Below are positions 34,328-43,358 of a stretch of 64,000 bases of DNA, in pieces (the first letter of the stretch is position 1; each line of letters starts with the position of its first letter). The notes under the pieces are model-generated. The model was given only the letters and a program-made list of their open reading frames with translations. It was not told where the DNA came from and ran no database searches. The position numbers and the translations under genes are program-made. The stretch comes from Clostridia bacterium (lineage in GTDB: Bacteria; Bacillota; Clostridia; Oscillospirales; Acutalibacteraceae), in the NCBI GenBank assembly GCA_017440965.1, contig JAFSGH010000002.1, positions 1 to 64,000 of the forward strand. Reading direction: 5' to 3'.

Positions 34328-37300
34328 TCAGAGCCTGAAGGCCTGCTTGATAAGATGGAAGAATTCCATAATAAGACAGATAATGTCCTCAATGAGATTA
34401 GAGTGTATCTCACCGCAGAAGCTGCATCTTATCTTTTCGCCGCAGTTTTCACAGTACTCATCCTTATCCTCATCTACATGACCAAGCTTTGTTCCCTCGG
34501 CTGTGATCACATCTTCCGTTCCGCAGCCGTTTTCACATATGGCAGTCTTAGTACCGTCATGCTCACAGTCTGCATCTTCATTATAGATGTATTCAACGAA
34601 GCTATGTGTAAGAGCAGGAATTTCCTGTTCATCAACAGCACCGCAGCCATGGTCACATATTGCTCTCAGAGTACCTGCCTTACCGCATTCAGGGGCAGAT
34701 ACTTCTGTATAAGAAGTAAAGGAGTGAATACCGTTTGCACAGTTGTTCATAGTTGCAGCAATAGCTTCTGCTCTGTCAAGAAGTCCGCTGTTTTCAAGGT
34801 CAGCCTCTGTAGTAGCAGCATTACCCTTCAGTGCTTCAAGCTGAGCTTTAATGTCAGCAAGCTCTTTCTTCATTTCATCACTGATAGTCACTTCTTCGAG
34901 AGCTTCATCGATACCGCTGACAGTCTCGTCGATCTCGGTGTAGTCGGCTTTTAATGCCGTGCCGTCTTCAATACCTGCTTCAGTCTTTGTAACCACATTG
35001 TCAAGGAGACTTATATAAGTATTCAGCTCTGCTTCAAGTAAATTCTGAGGCATATAGCCGAAAACAGGAAGATCTATGACTTTTGCAATTTCTTCTTTTG
35101 CTTCGTCTGTTATAGTATCATCCTCATAATATGCTCTCGCTTTATCGAGAAGCTCGTTGAACCTGTCATAATCACCGCGCTTTGCAACAGCACCCATTTT
35201 AATGTGTTCACTGTCGTTAACGCATACGCTGTAATAATAGCCATCATTCCATGTACCGTCCGGATTCTGGGTAGGTCTTTCAAGAAGCTCTGTTCCCCAT
35301 TCGTGATCGATTGCAGGAATTTCCTGTTCAAGCTTTATTCCGCATCCGAAATCGCAGTAAGATTCTTTCCAGCCTGATTCCTCGCACTTGGGAGCTACTG
35401 TTTCAGTGAATACCGTAAAGGAGTGGAAGCACGGATAATTACATTCATTGCAATAACCCTTTGTATAGCTTTCGTGAGGACATTCAAAATTACATATATC
35501 GCAAATTCCCTCAGTGTAAGTGTCATGTAAGCAAGCATAGCCGCAGACAGTACACTTTCCTTCTGAGTAATTATCGTGCTCACAAACTTTACCGCAGCCT
35601 CTTACACAGACACCGTCTTTATTTGACCAATCGTGGGGATAACCTTCGATAGCAGGAAGCCCGACTACGAATTCAGGAGCATCTAAATAAGCTTCAATAA
35701 GATCAAAGCTGAAGCCGTAATAGTTGGTTGAGCCGTCGGTGTCAAGTCTTATTGAAAAGCTGTTTCCTTCTATTTCAATTACCTCACCTGCAAGCTCTGT
35801 GCCTGTATATGATCCGATAAGGCTGCCGGAAGCATTATAAATATATATATCATCCCAGTGATTTTCAACCTTTGTTTCCTGTGAGAAATAAAGAACAAGC
35901 TTCTGAGCATTTTCAACGGAATAATGCCAGGTATAGTCTAAATCATCCTCGTAATTATGTGTTGACTCGGGATAGTCATTTATATCACCTGTGGTGAGTC
36001 TTCCGTAGCCGCAGACTGAGCAATTATACCATTCTTCTCCGGGGACACATGTAGCTTCTTTTGTTAAGCTAAGGATTTTTTCTGCGGAATGATCACAGAC
36101 AGTACCGCAGAGTCTTGAGCATATACCGTTTTGATCGGACCAATCATGGGGATAATCAGCGATAGCAGGAAGCACTTCAATTAATTCGGGAACAATGGCT
36201 ACCGCCTCAATAGCATCAAAGCTGAAGCCGTATCTCTGGGAGGAGCCGTCCGTGCGAAGTCTTATTGAAAAAGCATTACCGTCTATTTCAACTATCTTAC
36301 CTGAGAGCTCTGTTCCTGTATATTCTGCAACCTTTGCGCCGTTTGCATCATAAAGATATATATCATCAAATGAGTCTTCAAGCTCTGTTTTCTTTGAGAA
36401 ATGAAGTATAAGCTTGCTTGCATTCGGCACTGAGTAATACCATTTATAATCTGTATTAGGAGCGTAGTTATGCTCTGATTCAGGATATTCACTACTATCC
36501 GTCAGAACGGGCTCAGAGGACAGACCGCAAACCTCACAGATAGCCTCATTTTTGCCGGGTACGCAGGTGGGAGCAAGAGTTTCACTCCAGGTCAAGCTGT
36601 CTTCGGGATGTTCACATTCAAAGCCGCAGTCTACACAAACACCTAAGAAGTAGTCCTCGTGGATACACAAAATTCCGCAATCATCACACACACCGTCAGT
36701 ATAGTTTTCGTGAGGACAGGAAGCACCGCAAACATCACATATATAATCAGTATAGCTTTCATGAGGACAATCCATACCGCATTCCGCACACTTATAATCT
36801 GAATAGCTTTCGTGAGGACAAGCATATTTGCATAAAGAGCATATTCCGTCAGTATAGTTTTCGTGCGTACAGACATAACCGCAGGCATCACATACAAGAC
36901 CGGTAAGGCTTTCGTGTGCACAATCCATACCGCACACAGCGCACTTATAATCGGTATAGCTTTCGTGGGCACAAGCAGAATCGCACAAATCACATCTACC
37001 GTCTGTATATCTTTCATGTGTACATTCGTATCCGCAATTGTCACACACTATACCGGTAAAGCTATCGTGTGTACATACCGCACCGCAATTCTCAGCACAA
37101 ATACCGTCACAATTGGACCAATTGTGCTTATAATCACCGTATTCCTCATTACAGATCTCACATATCGGCTTTTGTGTACATGTTGCATTGCCGCCCGTAT
37201 GCTTGCAGGCATTGATTATATTATCAAGATATGCTGTTCTGCCGCTGTCAGCCCATGTACCTACTGATGATTTTTCAAGAACAAACTTAAATACCTGAAG

Positions 37301-37774
37301 AGTACCCTCTGCTGTATACTCATAAACATCACTGATAATATTTTTATACGGATTTACTGTTTGTGAAAAATCATGAGTGATCATCTCTGCATCATTATGA
37401 TATAAACTCATTTTGAATTTACCGTACTGTGTATAGCCCTGATTTATTGCCCAATCAAAGGACAGCACATAGGGATTTCCGTCAACTGTCTCTGCAACAA
37501 AATAGGCAATTATCTGATCACGTTCCCAGGACATAAAGCCGGTAAACACTGCAATATTGCCCGTTGCAAGTCCCTGCTCATAATCACCTACCGCCCATCT
37601 GGTGTCAGAGCTGTAAAGAGTTTCATTACAGGTCTTACAGGTAACGGGAGTCTTGATATCTCCGTCCAGTAAGAGATCGTGACTGCACTCTTCGGCATAA
37701 GCGAAGGGTACCATAGTCACAAGCATCAGAAGGGTTACTAATAATGCCATTGTTTTTTTGAAAATTCTGTTCAT
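34328..37774 (-). CDS. Large secreted Cys/His-repeat protein with two CUB-like domains
   Basis: This 1148-residue protein starts with a signal peptide (residues 1-27, cut after AYA). An N-terminal beta domain (50-190) follows. Residues 234-387 hold ten Cys-x-His starts spaced exactly 17 residues apart; each unit reads C-x-H-E-x-Y-T-D-x-x-C-x-x-C-G. Two CUB-like domains (about 435-525 and 606-695) are a duplication. Three more 17-residue units lie at 731-782, then a helical region (about 860-1010), further CxxCG modules, and a hydrophobic tail with CSFCGEIH. The Cys3His units could bind zinc or form disulfides. The function is unknown; a cell-surface role is likely. It forms a single-gene transcript. 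Confidence 0.85.
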   Translation of the reverse strand: MNRIFKKTMALLVTLLMLVTMVPFAYAEECSHDLLLDGDIKTPVTCKTCNETLYSSDTRWAVGDYEQGLATGNIAVFTGFMSWERDQIIAYFVAETVDGNPYVLSFDWAINQGYTQYGKFKMSLYHNDAEMITHDFSQTVNPYKNIISDVYEYTAEGTLQVFKFVLEKSSVGTWADSGRTAYLDNIINACKHTGGNATCTQKPICEICNEEYGDYKHNWSNCDGICAENCGAVCTHDSFTGIVCDNCGYECTHERYTDGRCDLCDSACAHESYTDYKCAVCGMDCAHESLTGLVCDACGYVCTHENYTDGICSLCKYACPHESYSDYKCAECGMDCPHESYTDYICDVCGASCPHENYTDGVCDDCGILCIHEDYFLGVCVDCGFECEHPEDSLTWSETLAPTCVPGKNEAICEVCGLSSEPVLTDSSEYPESEHNYAPNTDYKWYYSVPNASKLILHFSKKTELEDSFDDIYLYDANGAKVAEYTGTELSGKIVEIDGNAFSIRLRTDGSSQRYGFSFDAIEAVAIVPELIEVLPAIADYPHDWSDQNGICSRLCGTVCDHSAEKILSLTKEATCVPGEEWYNCSVCGYGRLTTGDINDYPESTHNYEDDLDYTWHYSVENAQKLVLYFSQETKVENHWDDIYIYNASGSLIGSYTGTELAGEVIEIEGNSFSIRLDTDGSTNYYGFSFDLIEAYLDAPEFVVGLPAIEGYPHDWSNKDGVCVRGCGKVCEHDNYSEGKCTVCGYACLHDTYTEGICDICNFECPHESYTKGYCNECNYPCFHSFTVFTETVAPKCEESGWKESYCDFGCGIKLEQEIPAIDHEWGTELLERPTQNPDGTWNDGYYYSVCVNDSEHIKMGAVAKRGDYDRFNELLDKARAYYEDDTITDEAKEEIAKVIDLPVFGYMPQNLLEAELNTYISLLDNVVTKTEAGIEDGTALKADYTEIDETVSGIDEALEEVTISDEMKKELADIKAQLEALKGNAATTEADLENSGLLDRAEAIAATMNNCANGIHSFTSYTEVSAPECGKAGTLRAICDHGCGAVDEQEIPALTHSFVEYIYNEDADCEHDGTKTAICENGCGTEDVITAEGTKLGHVDEDKDEYCENCGEKIRCSFCGEIHSNLIEDIICLIMEFFHLIKQAFRL
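35431..35584 (-). repeat. Second block of 51-bp coding repeats
   Basis: Three further 17-residue units begin at Cys731, 748 and 765, with a final Cys at 782. They keep the exact period of the main block but are separated from it by the two CUB-like domains. Confidence 0.8.
36616..37075 (-). repeat. Main block of 51-bp coding repeats
   Basis: Nine consecutive units of 51 bp encode 17 residues each. Cys residues at 234, 251, 268, 285, 302, 319, 336, 353, 370 and 387 mark the unit starts without any indel. The units differ in sequence, so this is a diverged tandem array and not a recent expansion. Confidence 0.88.
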
Positions 37775-37887
37775 AAAATTTACTCCTTTCGGATTTGTTT
37801 ATTATATTGAGTTCAAATTTTCCGAAGCCCTGCCGTAAAAAATATCACATCATAAGCTTCAAACAAGACCGTGGTTTAATTTACTAT

Positions 37888-37917
37888 ATAGTATCATAGA
37901 TTTTTTATGATTGTCAA
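37888..37917 (-). promoter_or_regulatory. Promoter of the Cys-rich repeat protein gene
   Basis: TTGACA (-35, 37912-37917) and TACTAT (-10, 37888-37893) are 18 bp apart on the minus strand and leave a leader of about 110 nt. The A+T-rich stretch 37918-38100 shows nothing I recognise. Confidence 0.55.
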
Positions 37918-38090
37918 TAATTTATATGCAAAAAATTCCGTAAAAGATATATTTTTTTATACAAGGAAACGCACAAAGTCTTTGATAAAAAGTATATTAC
38001 AGAACAAAAGGATCTTGTTGCTTCGCAAGACAGTTAAAAAGCCTGCAAGGAGAAATGTAATCTTATTTATTACAGAGGTTATACCCAAAA

Positions 38091-38131
38091 AAGCAAAAAA
38101 ACAGTACAGGCTTACAAGAAAACCTGTACTG
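38091..38131 (-). terminator. Terminator of the epimerase/zinc-ribbon gene
   Basis: A 9-bp perfect stem, CAGTACAGG (38102-38110) / CCTGTACTG (38123-38131), is followed on the minus strand by a U-tract (A-run 38095-38101). Confidence 0.9.
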
Positions 38132-38154
38132 CAATTAATTAAAATATCAACCGA

Positions 38155-39684
38155 TTATTTCTTCTTTTCCCAACCTGCAAAGATCTCATCAAATTCATAA
38201 ACATTGTGTTCATCCTTGGAGTGGTTGGTGTACCATACCTGAGCAAAGAAGGGATTAGTCTTTGCGATCTCATCGTAATTCCACTTCTTTTCGGGAAGGT
38301 AGCATTCGGGACACCAGTGACCGCCGAGAAGAATAAGATTGGGGCTTGCTTCAAATTCGTGACCGCAGCAACCGCACTTCCACTTAAGCTTTGTAACAAG
38401 GTCGCCCTTTGTCATTGTGTCGCTGAGGCACTCACCGCCACGGAATTCAGCAGCCTTCTTCATATCCTCAATATCAAGCTCAGCCTTGGGCTTTGACTCG
38501 TCATAGCCGTGATCAAGAACATACTCGGCAGCTGCTTCGTTTCTCTTGTCGGGGCTTTCAAGCTTAAAGTTTTCCCAATTGTTGGGAATCTTGAGATAAT
38601 CCTCATATGAGCCGTAATATGCGGAAAGTCTTACGGGATCCTTGGTCTTGATCCAGTCAAGAGTACCCCATCTCTCGGTCATTGCTATCTTCTTCATAAA
38701 GGGCTTTGCGCAAGCACCGATAAGCTTCTTTGTGGGGATGTACTTGGGAATTCTGAAATAGAATTCAACCTGATTTGCCATATGATCAAAGTAATCCTTA
38801 ACGGGCATATTTGCACGGAAGTGGAGATAATCCTCAAGGATATCGCCGTCTGCATAATAGTGACCGTGGAAGTTCTTTGTTGTGAACCAGTTGGGATCGA
38901 AAAGAGTCTTGGGTGAGCCGAGACCGATACAGCCGAGAAGAAGCTCCTCGAACTCAAAGTTAGTAAGTCTGTATTCCTTACCTGAGCCGATATTATAGAA
39001 TCTTCTGAAGAATTCCTCGGGAAGATCCTCTGTAACAAAGTTTCTCATAAGACGGCCTGAGTCTTCAACAGTACACCATTCAAGCATACCGTTAAGAGGA
39101 ACGTGATACATAATGGGCTCCATATTGTGAAGGATAGCGGGATAAAGGATACCTGACTGACGCATTACGACCCAATGCTTGATTCCGCTTTCAACGAAAA
39201 CTCTTTCAGCCATAACCTTGGAAATAGCATAATGGTCATATACGGATACCTTGATGGGGTCACCGCATCTGCCCCAGTGAATAGGTGTATTTCTGTCACC
39301 TGTTTCGGCAACTGAGCCTATGTAGCATACCTTGATATCGTCAGCGTTGGGCTGAGCAAGAACTGCCTTACAGATATTCTCTGCAGCACCGACATTGACC
39401 TTTCTTGTTGTATAAGGCTTATAGTCAGCAGCAGGAGAAACCATACCGCCGATATGAAGAACATAGTCTGCACCTGTTACACCCTTAAGAATGGAATCAT
39501 ACTCAAGGAAATCACCCCAGATGATCTCAACATTCTTTTTGCCCATATAAGGCATAAGAAGCTCTTTGTTCTTGTCGCTGGGACGGGCAAGGAAATTGAT
39601 CTTTACATCGCCGAGCTTATAAAGCTCCTGGAAAGCAGCCCAACCCATATTACCGGTACCGCCGGTAAGAAAAACAGTTTTCAT
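38155..39684 (-). CDS. NAD-dependent epimerase/dehydratase fused to a C-terminal zinc ribbon
   Basis: This 509-residue protein combines two parts. Residues 1-330 form an extended short-chain dehydrogenase fold with nucleotide motif TGGTGNMGW and catalytic Tyr/Lys in YDHYAISK. Residues 425-470 form a zinc ribbon with CGCCGHEFEASP and WCPECYLPEKKW. The middle section is helical. It has no signal peptide. The substrate is unknown, perhaps a nucleotide sugar or a lipid-linked sugar. AGGGGG stands before the ATG. It is a single-gene transcript, divergent from nothing obvious. Confidence 0.85.
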   Translation of the reverse strand: MKTVFLTGGTGNMGWAAFQELYKLGDVKINFLARPSDKNKELLMPYMGKKNVEIIWGDFLEYDSILKGVTGADYVLHIGGMVSPAADYKPYTTRKVNVGAAENICKAVLAQPNADDIKVCYIGSVAETGDRNTPIHWGRCGDPIKVSVYDHYAISKVMAERVFVESGIKHWVVMRQSGILYPAILHNMEPIMYHVPLNGMLEWCTVEDSGRLMRNFVTEDLPEEFFRRFYNIGSGKEYRLTNFEFEELLLGCIGLGSPKTLFDPNWFTTKNFHGHYYADGDILEDYLHFRANMPVKDYFDHMANQVEFYFRIPKYIPTKKLIGACAKPFMKKIAMTERWGTLDWIKTKDPVRLSAYYGSYEDYLKIPNNWENFKLESPDKRNEAAAEYVLDHGYDESKPKAELDIEDMKKAAEFRGGECLSDTMTKGDLVTKLKWKCGCCGHEFEASPNLILLGGHWCPECYLPEKKWNYDEIAKTNPFFAQVWYTNHSKDEHNVYEFDEIFAGWEKKK

Positions 39685-39791
39685 GGAAATTACCCCCTAT
39701 AATATTTCCTGCTTATTTTACATAATTAAAATAATATAGTAAATACAAACAGAAATAATTTTACCTTAAATTAATAGATTTGTTACATTTA

Positions 39792-40958
39792 TCAGGCATA
39801 TGCGAAAAATGTACGCACAAGAGTAACATAAAGCTTCATAAAAATCTTCTGTACCTTTCCGAGAACAGCATCAAGCATTGTGATCTCACCGTACTGAAGA
39901 AGCTCCTCGCCGCCGTCAAGGATATATTCGGAAACGGTAAGGACCTTTGTGTCGTAAGAAGAGGTGTCTTCCTCATTAAGAGTTATAAGACGAAGTCCTC
40001 TTGCGGAGTTATCACCGTAGGATTCAAAGCTTGCACCCGGAGTATTAACAATATCAACACCGTCCTTTGTTACGGTATATGAATTGGGATGGTCGTGACC
40101 TGAGAAGACAGCAACGACATCACCTGTCTCAACAAAGGCATCAAACTGTCCGTAGTTATAATATCCGGGACAGGGGGCTTCAAGAAGAAAGCCATCCTTG
40201 ATATCGTGAACATAAGGAAGATATGTATAATACTTACCGTCAAAATTGAGAGTAAGGTCACCCAGATCAACAGGACTCGGAATAAAGAGCTTTTCAAATG
40301 CCTCCTGCACAACAATGTGCTGGAATGCCATTGCGGGAACTGTCTCTCCCCCGTTTGCCTCTTTTATCTCTTGGGAGGTCTGCTTGTACCACTCGATCTG
40401 GTCCTCGTGAACACAGTCATATCCGTATTCACAATAGGAATTGGAATCAAACATATAAAGGTTATAAGCAATTTTTGTACCGTCGGAGCTTTTTACCGTA
40501 AGATTATGAGTTGCAACGCCCGTAAGAGCGGGATCGGCATCATAAGCGAGGCAATACTCTCCGCCGTAAAGCTGATACATTCTTAAAAGCTCCTCACGGC
40601 TGACACCCTGCTCATCATCGTGATTTCCGAAAACAAATGTAAAATATGTCTCCGATTCAACGAAAATATCACAAAGCTCCTTGATAGCATCCGCCTTTGT
40701 TTCCTTGGAGGCTGTAGAATTATCACCGCCGAGGATAACAAGATGGGGATCGTGGATTTTAATCATATCCTTGATAAAGTGCACTGCAGTTTTGTGAATG
40801 GGAAAATTATCCTGAATATCACAGATGTTAAAAATTCTGAATTCACCGTTTTCGTCAAATTTCAGAACATCGTTTTCACCTGAAGCTGCAGCAAAGGATA
40901 TGCAGTTCATAGAAAGAACCATTACGGCACTAAGCAGTAAAGCGATTACTTTTTTCAT
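39792..40958 (-). CDS. Secreted calcineurin-like metallophosphoesterase
   Basis: This protein of about 388 residues has a signal peptide (residues 1-22, SMNCISFAAA) and a metallophosphatase core with ICDIQDN, GGDNST, FGNHDDEQG, and a late GHDHPN. It ends in an amphipathic hydrophobic tail (VQKIFMKLYVTLVRTFF) like the tail of the Cys-rich protein. It may hydrolyse nucleotides or phosphodiesters outside the membrane. GGAGGAAT fixes the ATG at 40958. Confidence 0.88.
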   Translation of the reverse strand: MKKVIALLLSAVMVLSMNCISFAAASGENDVLKFDENGEFRIFNICDIQDNFPIHKTAVHFIKDMIKIHDPHLVILGGDNSTASKETKADAIKELCDIFVESETYFTFVFGNHDDEQGVSREELLRMYQLYGGEYCLAYDADPALTGVATHNLTVKSSDGTKIAYNLYMFDSNSYCEYGYDCVHEDQIEWYKQTSQEIKEANGGETVPAMAFQHIVVQEAFEKLFIPSPVDLGDLTLNFDGKYYTYLPYVHDIKDGFLLEAPCPGYYNYGQFDAFVETGDVVAVFSGHDHPNSYTVTKDGVDIVNTPGASFESYGDNSARGLRLITLNEEDTSSYDTKVLTVSEYILDGGEELLQYGEITMLDAVLGKVQKIFMKLYVTLVRTFFAYA

Positions 40959-40987
40959 ATTATATTCCTCCTGATATTTATAAACTA

Positions 40988-41016
40988 ATTTTACTACCAT
41001 TTTAATTCAATGTCAA
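40988..41016 (-). promoter_or_regulatory. Promoter of the metallophosphoesterase gene
   Basis: TTGACA (-35, 41011-41016) and TAAAAT (-10, 40988-40993) are 17 bp apart on the minus strand. Confidence 0.75.
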
Positions 41017-41094
41017 ACCGAGCGTTTATTTTCGTCAAAACTCATAATACAAAAAAGAACGTTTAGTGATATATGACGAAATTATTTTTAATTA

Positions 41095-41123
41095 TTGATA
41101 TTATCTGTCCTTTGATTTAATAT
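41095..41123 (+). promoter_or_regulatory. Promoter of the sugar-phosphate isomerase gene
   Basis: TTGATA (41095-41100) and TAATAT (41118-41123) are separated by 17 bp, about 45 bp before the ATG. Confidence 0.55.
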
Positions 41124-41169
41124 TTATATTGTAATTTTACAGTTTTTTTCAAATGAAAGGATTGGTATT

Positions 41170-41943
41170 ATGAATAAACCCGTTCTCGGAATACAGCTTT
41201 ACACCTTAAGAGATTTCTGTCAGAAGGCAGAGGATTTTGATGAGATACTCTCCTATCTTTCTTCCCTCGGCGTAACTGATGTGCAAATATCAGCTATCGG
41301 CCCCATTCCCGCCGACATACAGAAGGAAATTCTCGACAAGCACAATATGAAGGTCTGTGTCACTCATAAGCCTTTTGACAGATTCGTAAACGAAACCGAT
41401 GAGCTTATAAATGAGCATAAGATCATTGATTGTTATGCCTTAGGTCTCGGCGGCGCTCCTCAGGAATCAAGAGATACAAAGGAAAATGTTGATGAGTTTA
41501 TTGCAAAGGTAAATAAGTTTGCAGAAAAGCTCAGGGAAAACAATATGACCTTTAACTATCACAATCACGATTTTGAATTCAAGATGATGGATAACGGTAT
41601 GACTATGATAGACTACCTTATCGAAAATACCGATCCCGAGGTATTTCATTTTATTCCCGATGTTGCATGGATACACTTTGCAGGGGCTGATCCCGTCGAG
41701 TATCTTAAGAAAATGAAGGGCAGAGTCAAGGTCTGCCATTTCAAGGATTATGTTCTCGTTGACGGAGAAAGGAAATTCTGCACCTTAGGCGAAGGAAGAG
41801 TTGATCTCAAGGCCTGCTATGAGGCTTGCAAGGAGCTTGATATCCCCTATATTATGTACGAGCAGGACTGTGACTGGGTAGACAATGATGCAAAGAAAGC
41901 AGTAAAGCTCTCCTGGGAATTTATGAAGTCACTGGAAAACTGA
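41170..41943 (+). CDS. Sugar phosphate isomerase/epimerase family protein
   Basis: This 257-residue TIM barrel belongs to the xylose-isomerase-like/AP-endonuclease-2 superfamily. It starts with GIQLYTLRD, and metal ligands are visible in NYHNHDFEF, IPDVAWIHFAG, CHFKDY and MYEQD. It resembles IolE-type and 3-dehydroshikimate-dehydratase-like enzymes but the substrate cannot be told. AAAGGA precedes the ATG. It is a single-gene transcript. Confidence 0.85.
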   Translation: MNKPVLGIQLYTLRDFCQKAEDFDEILSYLSSLGVTDVQISAIGPIPADIQKEILDKHNMKVCVTHKPFDRFVNETDELINEHKIIDCYALGLGGAPQESRDTKENVDEFIAKVNKFAEKLRENNMTFNYHNHDFEFKMMDNGMTMIDYLIENTDPEVFHFIPDVAWIHFAGADPVEYLKKMKGRVKVCHFKDYVLVDGERKFCTLGEGRVDLKACYEACKELDIPYIMYEQDCDWVDNDAKKAVKLSWEFMKSLEN

Positions 41944-41953
41944 ACAAAAGCTT

Positions 41954-41993
41954 AACGGCACCGGATCTTTGTGATTCCGATGCCGTTATTTTT
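41954..41993 (+). terminator. Terminator of the sugar-phosphate isomerase gene
   Basis: A 12-position stem with one mismatch (41954-41965 with 41975-41987) is followed by ATTTTT. On the other strand it is followed by four U and may also serve the dehydrogenase gene at 42092. Confidence 0.85.
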
Positions 41994-42091
41994 CATTATA
42001 GAGGAATTTTATCCTCTCTATGAGTAATTCTGATCTTATCAAAGTACACCTTTTTGCCCCGAGCCTTGTGCGGAGCTTAAGCGGAATATTC

Positions 42092-43348
42092 TTATACCTT
42101 TATCATATCCTTAAGTCTTAAAAGAGTCAGTCTTTTTCTCATATAAGGTGAATACTTTACGCAGAGATCAAAATATTCCCGGTCTTTTTCTATGTCCTCA
42201 ACCGTGATCTTACAGCCTGCTTTTATCATTGCAGCCTTACACACTTCAAATGACGGCACTGAACGGATTATATCCCTTATTTCGCTCCAATGCTTTTCAA
42301 TATCATTAGGATCAACAGCATCCGTTATATTATCGGGAAAATTAAGACTTCTTACATCCTCTGCCATATCACCGTAGACCTCAAATACCTTTTCCCAGTC
42401 AACATTTTCCCTTTCAGCCGAAACAGTCTCATTTTCGGCAAGCTCATTATAAAACTTCAGCATTTCGAGGGTACATACACCGACATCCTCACCGTGGTAA
42501 TTGGGAATTATGCCCGAAGGCAGCTGAAGGCACTCTATAAGATGGGCAATTATATGCTCACTGCCGCTGGCGGGACGGGAATTCTTTGTAAAGCTCATTG
42601 CAATTCCTGTCATAAGCAGGCTTTCAAAAATTTTACCTGCAGTCTCTTCATCATTTACTGTCACAAGATGCGCCATATCCATCAGGGTATCAACAGCCTT
42701 TTTTGTAAGCGCCGCTACCCTTTCGCAGTAATATTCACCTGTCAGAAGAGAAGATATCCTCCAGTCTATGAGACCTACATATTTTGCGATCATATCACCG
42801 AAGCCTGAGGACTTAAGATAAGAGGGAGCAGCAGCGAGAATCTTTGTATCCCCTATTATTACCTCGGGGCTCTTTGCGGGATAAGAGGACTTAAAGCCGT
42901 CCTTTACTATGGGAGAGGAGTCCGAAGCAAAGCCGTCCATAGAAGGAGCCGTAGCGAAGATACAAAGCTTCTTGTCCTGCCTTGCGGCGGCAAGCCTTGA
43001 AGGATCATTGACAGAGCCTGTTCCCACTGACAGCACTGCAATATCCTTCCCTTTTATCATCTCTTCTATCTCCTCCACGTGCTTCATATCCGCTACACGC
43101 AGAAAGTCATATATTTTTTCCGTGACAATGAATCCCGAAAGGCTTTCTCTTATTCCCCTTGCCGCTTCAATGGTATTTTTATCCGCCACAAGAAGGATGT
43201 TTTCGGGAAAGCCGTTTTCCTTAAGAATATCTCCTACGAAAGCTACAAGCCCCGAGCCTATCCTTACATCCGAAACTGCGGTAGCATGTACTGCTCCGCA
43301 GGGACATTCTTTTTTGAATTCATTGATTATATTCATTATTTCAGACAT
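42092..43348 (-). CDS. egsA: sn-Glycerol-1-phosphate dehydrogenase (AraM/EgsA type)
   Basis: This protein of about 418 residues is an iron/nickel-type dehydrogenase of the glycerol-1-phosphate family. It has the NAD motif SVGTGSVNDPSRLAAA, the substrate segment TAPSMDGFAS and metal ligands in GFGDMIAKY, GSEHIIAHLIE and NYHGEDVGV. It would reduce DHAP to glycerol-1-phosphate, as AraM does in Bacillus subtilis, where it lies in the ara operon. AAGGTGAT before the ATG at 43348 fixes the start, ten bases after the FliB-like gene. Confidence 0.87.
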   Translation of the reverse strand: MSEIMNIINEFKKECPCGAVHATAVSDVRIGSGLVAFVGDILKENGFPENILLVADKNTIEAARGIRESLSGFIVTEKIYDFLRVADMKHVEEIEEMIKGKDIAVLSVGTGSVNDPSRLAAARQDKKLCIFATAPSMDGFASDSSPIVKDGFKSSYPAKSPEVIIGDTKILAAAPSYLKSSGFGDMIAKYVGLIDWRISSLLTGEYYCERVAALTKKAVDTLMDMAHLVTVNDEETAGKIFESLLMTGIAMSFTKNSRPASGSEHIIAHLIECLQLPSGIIPNYHGEDVGVCTLEMLKFYNELAENETVSAERENVDWEKVFEVYGDMAEDVRSLNFPDNITDAVDPNDIEKHWSEIRDIIRSVPSFEVCKAAMIKAGCKITVEDIEKDREYFDLCVKYSPYMRKRLTLLRLKDMIKV

Positions 43349-43358
43349 AATATCACCT

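Noticed and set aside
34355..34954. Plus-strand open frame of about 200 codons opposite the Cys-rich protein gene
   Set aside because: It lies entirely inside the coding region on the other strand and its hydrophobic composition comes from the complement of Cys/Glu-rich codons.
36616..37075. Tandem 51-bp periodicity considered as a CRISPR array
   Set aside because: The period lies inside an open reading frame with a conserved Cys/His pattern, and the units differ throughout, with no repeat/spacer alternation.
37907..38200. Basic 97-codon plus-strand frame upstream of the Cys-rich gene
   Set aside because: It runs through the epimerase terminator and into the end of the epimerase gene, has no ribosome site and has the Lys-rich composition of A-rich noncoding DNA.
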